DNA of 6,717 nucleotides from Anaerolineales bacterium UBA877 (GTDB lineage Bacteria; Chloroflexota; Anaerolineae; Anaerolineales; Villigracilaceae). Below are positions 5,298 to 6,717 of this stretch, piece after piece (the stretch's first letter is position 1; the number at the start of each line of letters is the position of its first letter). The notes under the pieces were generated by a model. That model was not told the origin of the DNA, did not search any database, and saw nothing but the letters and a program-made list of their open reading frames with translations. A program made the translations under genes and the position numbers. The stretch lies in assembly GCA_002294405.1 (NCBI GenBank), contig DBFP01000036.1, forward strand, positions 23,575-30,291. The letters run 5' to 3'.

Positions 5298-6656
5298 CTA
5301 TTTTTCCTGTTCCAGGATGCTGACTGTCACATAGGTGCCTGTCCCCGCGTGGGAGTGGATGGCACCCCGCCGGGCATTCGGGACCTGCAGGGTTGGGTCA
5401 CCAAAATGCTTCTTGATGGTCCCCTGGAGCTGCCACAATGCAAATACTCCCTGCATCAGGCCGGTCGCCCCAACCGGATGCCCGCAGGCGATCAGCCCAC
5501 CGGAGGGGTTCACCGGGCAGACCGTCCCTTCTGGTAATTTAAGCCCATAATCAATACCGGGCATGAAGGTCTTTCCGCTGGTTGCAAATGACCCGCCCTC
5601 CCCATAACGGCATAATCCCATGTCCTCATAAGTCTGGATTTCTGACGAGGTATAGGCGTCGTGCAGTTCGATAAAATCCATCTCGTGCAGCGGATCGGAA
5701 AGCCCGGCGTTCTTGTAAGCTTCCCGCGAAGCCATCCTCCCAGCCCGAAACGAGTGGACCCCCGGGTAGCGGAATCCCTTTTTCCACAGTTTTTTATAAT
5801 AACCCTGGGCATCATCATTCATTTCATTGGGCAGCGCGTTGTACCTGTAGAAATCATCATAGGATTGGTGGGGGCGATCCGCCATGCGCATGGCATCCGT
5901 GCCGCGGCCAATCCCGGTGACGCACACGCGTGGAATCCGCAGACCGGAAGCCTTCTCCAATTTTGTCAGGCCGTCTTCCGAGCAGAAGATGACCGCTGCG
6001 GCACCATCACTCATCACGCAAATATCGTTGCGGGTGAGCGGCCAGGCTACCATTGGCGACGAACGTACATCTTCAATGGTCAAGCGCTGACGTTTTTGGG
6101 CGTATGGATTGTGGTATGCATTGATGTGATTTTTAACCGAGACGTGGGCCAGCTGTTCCACTGTCGTCCCGAATTCTGCCATGTGGCGGGTGACCATCAT
6201 GGCATAGTACCCGGAGTAAAACCCTCCCACGGGATAATCAAAGGAAATATCCGAGGCCAGGGCAATAAACTCGTTGCCTTTCCAGGTTTCAACATGGCTC
6301 ATTTGTTCAAAGCCAAATGCCAGGCAGATATCCATGTATCCCGAGGCGACGGCTTTCCATCCTTCCTGGAAGCAAATCCCACCTGTGGCTCCGCCCCCCT
6401 CCACGCGGTGCGACGGCTTGGGGCACAGCCCCAGGTAATCCTGGGCCATGATGCCCGCCATGAGCTGGCGCGTGAAATGGTCGGAGAAATAAGATGCCAC
6501 ACTGCCATCGACCAATTCGAAGAACTGGGGGTGTTCTATTCCCAGGTCGGCAAGCGCATAATCGTAGGCCTCTTTCACAAGACCTTGGAAAGTTTTATCA
6601 GGGCGGGCTTTGGCAAATTTAGAGACTCCTCCCGAAACAACATAAACTGGTCGCAT
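5298..6656 (-). CDS. Thiolase-superfamily protein (SCP-x/lipid-transfer type) lacking the nucleophilic Cys
   Basis: A 452-residue thiolase-fold protein, longer than the usual 385-400 residues; much of the extra length appears to be around 260-310. The N-terminal half should carry V-E-x-x-C-A-S/T-G. Here it reads V85-E-G-G-G89-A-T-G92, so glycine replaces the cysteine that forms the acyl-enzyme; Cys95 nearby is six residues too late. The E-L-H332-D-A-Y motif and the C-G-H393-P-V-G-A-T-G motif of the C-terminal half are intact. The C-terminal H-S-H-A-G-T-G-T segment (434-441) takes the place of the second catalytic cysteine loop, as in other DUF35-linked thiolases. AGGAG at 6665-6669 lies 8 bases before the ATG. 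It is the first gene of the visible minus-strand set, 12 bases before the DUF35 gene. Automated annotation would likely say acetyl-CoA acetyltransferase; classical thiolysis seems unlikely. An aldolase/lyase or other CoA-ester reaction is inferred. Confidence 0.85.
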   Translation of the reverse strand: MRPVYVVSGGVSKFAKARPDKTFQGLVKEAYDYALADLGIEHPQFFELVDGSVASYFSDHFTRQLMAGIMAQDYLGLCPKPSHRVEGGGATGGICFQEGWKAVASGYMDICLAFGFEQMSHVETWKGNEFIALASDISFDYPVGGFYSGYYAMMVTRHMAEFGTTVEQLAHVSVKNHINAYHNPYAQKRQRLTIEDVRSSPMVAWPLTRNDICVMSDGAAAVIFCSEDGLTKLEKASGLRIPRVCVTGIGRGTDAMRMADRPHQSYDDFYRYNALPNEMNDDAQGYYKKLWKKGFRYPGVHSFRAGRMASREAYKNAGLSDPLHEMDFIELHDAYTSSEIQTYEDMGLCRYGEGGSFATSGKTFMPGIDYGLKLPEGTVCPVNPSGGLIACGHPVGATGLMQGVFALWQLQGTIKKHFGDPTLQVPNARRGAIHSHAGTGTYVTVSILEQEK

Positions 6657-6717
6657 AAGTCTGTCTCCTTTTTCTTGGGGTTAAGGTATTTTCATGGTTG
6701 CGATAATTTTATACCTG

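Noticed and set aside
6706..6713. TATAAAAT on the minus strand upstream of the thiolase gene as a -10 box
   Set aside because: It sits at the window edge, so the -35 region cannot be seen; AT-rich sequence alone is not enough.
6657..6717. Possible tail of an upstream minus-strand gene
   Set aside because: All three minus frames reach a stop within the visible 61 bases, and the residues are too few to recognise.

Overview
The window is bacterial accessory acyl-CoA metabolism. It holds seven complete protein-coding genes and no RNA gene, mobile element, repeat array or CRISPR. Base composition is moderate and nearly every gene has a clear AGGAG/GGAGG ribosome binding site. The gene content (split-type B12 mutase small subunit, MeaB, acyl-CoA dehydrogenase, class I CoA-transferase, DUF35 protein and thiolase) would fit an anaerobic or facultative fatty/aromatic/isoprenoid acid degrader. 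My impression from the protein style is Chloroflexota (Anaerolineae-like), but this is a low-confidence guess with no marker gene to support it.

Layout: (1) Plus strand, 60-1487: a two-gene unit encoding the cobalamin-binding small subunit of a methylmalonyl-CoA mutase-type enzyme and its GTPase chaperone MeaB, 3 bases apart. The large catalytic subunit is not in the window; it may lie upstream of base 1. (2) 1488-1604: a convergent intergenic gap with a perfect 10-bp hairpin that can act as a terminator, strongest for the plus-strand unit. (3) Minus strand, read from 6656 down to 1605: thiolase-superfamily protein, DUF35 OB-fold partner, CoA-transferase alpha, CoA-transferase beta, acyl-CoA dehydrogenase. 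The first two genes are 12 bases apart, the two CoA-transferase genes overlap by 4 bases, and the dehydrogenase follows after 43 bases. Only the DUF35-to-alpha gap (162 bases) could hold a separate promoter, and I see no convincing one.

How they may work together (inference): the minus-strand set has the parts to activate a carboxylic acid as a CoA thioester (CoA-transferase), desaturate it (dehydrogenase) and cleave or condense a carbon chain (thiolase/DUF35 pair). The plus-strand pair would convert a methylmalonyl-CoA-type product into succinyl-CoA, which would fit a pathway releasing propionyl-CoA.

The most interesting point is the thiolase/DUF35 pair. The thiolase has Gly89 where the nucleophilic cysteine belongs but keeps both histidine motifs. 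Its DUF35 partner has lost all four zinc-ribbon cysteines (Glu73, Thr76, Asp87, Ser90) while the surrounding ribbon residues remain. Together these suggest a repurposed thiolase-fold complex, for example an acyl-CoA aldolase/lyase like the steroid side-chain enzyme Ltp2-ChsH2, or another non-classical reaction, rather than an ordinary thiolase.
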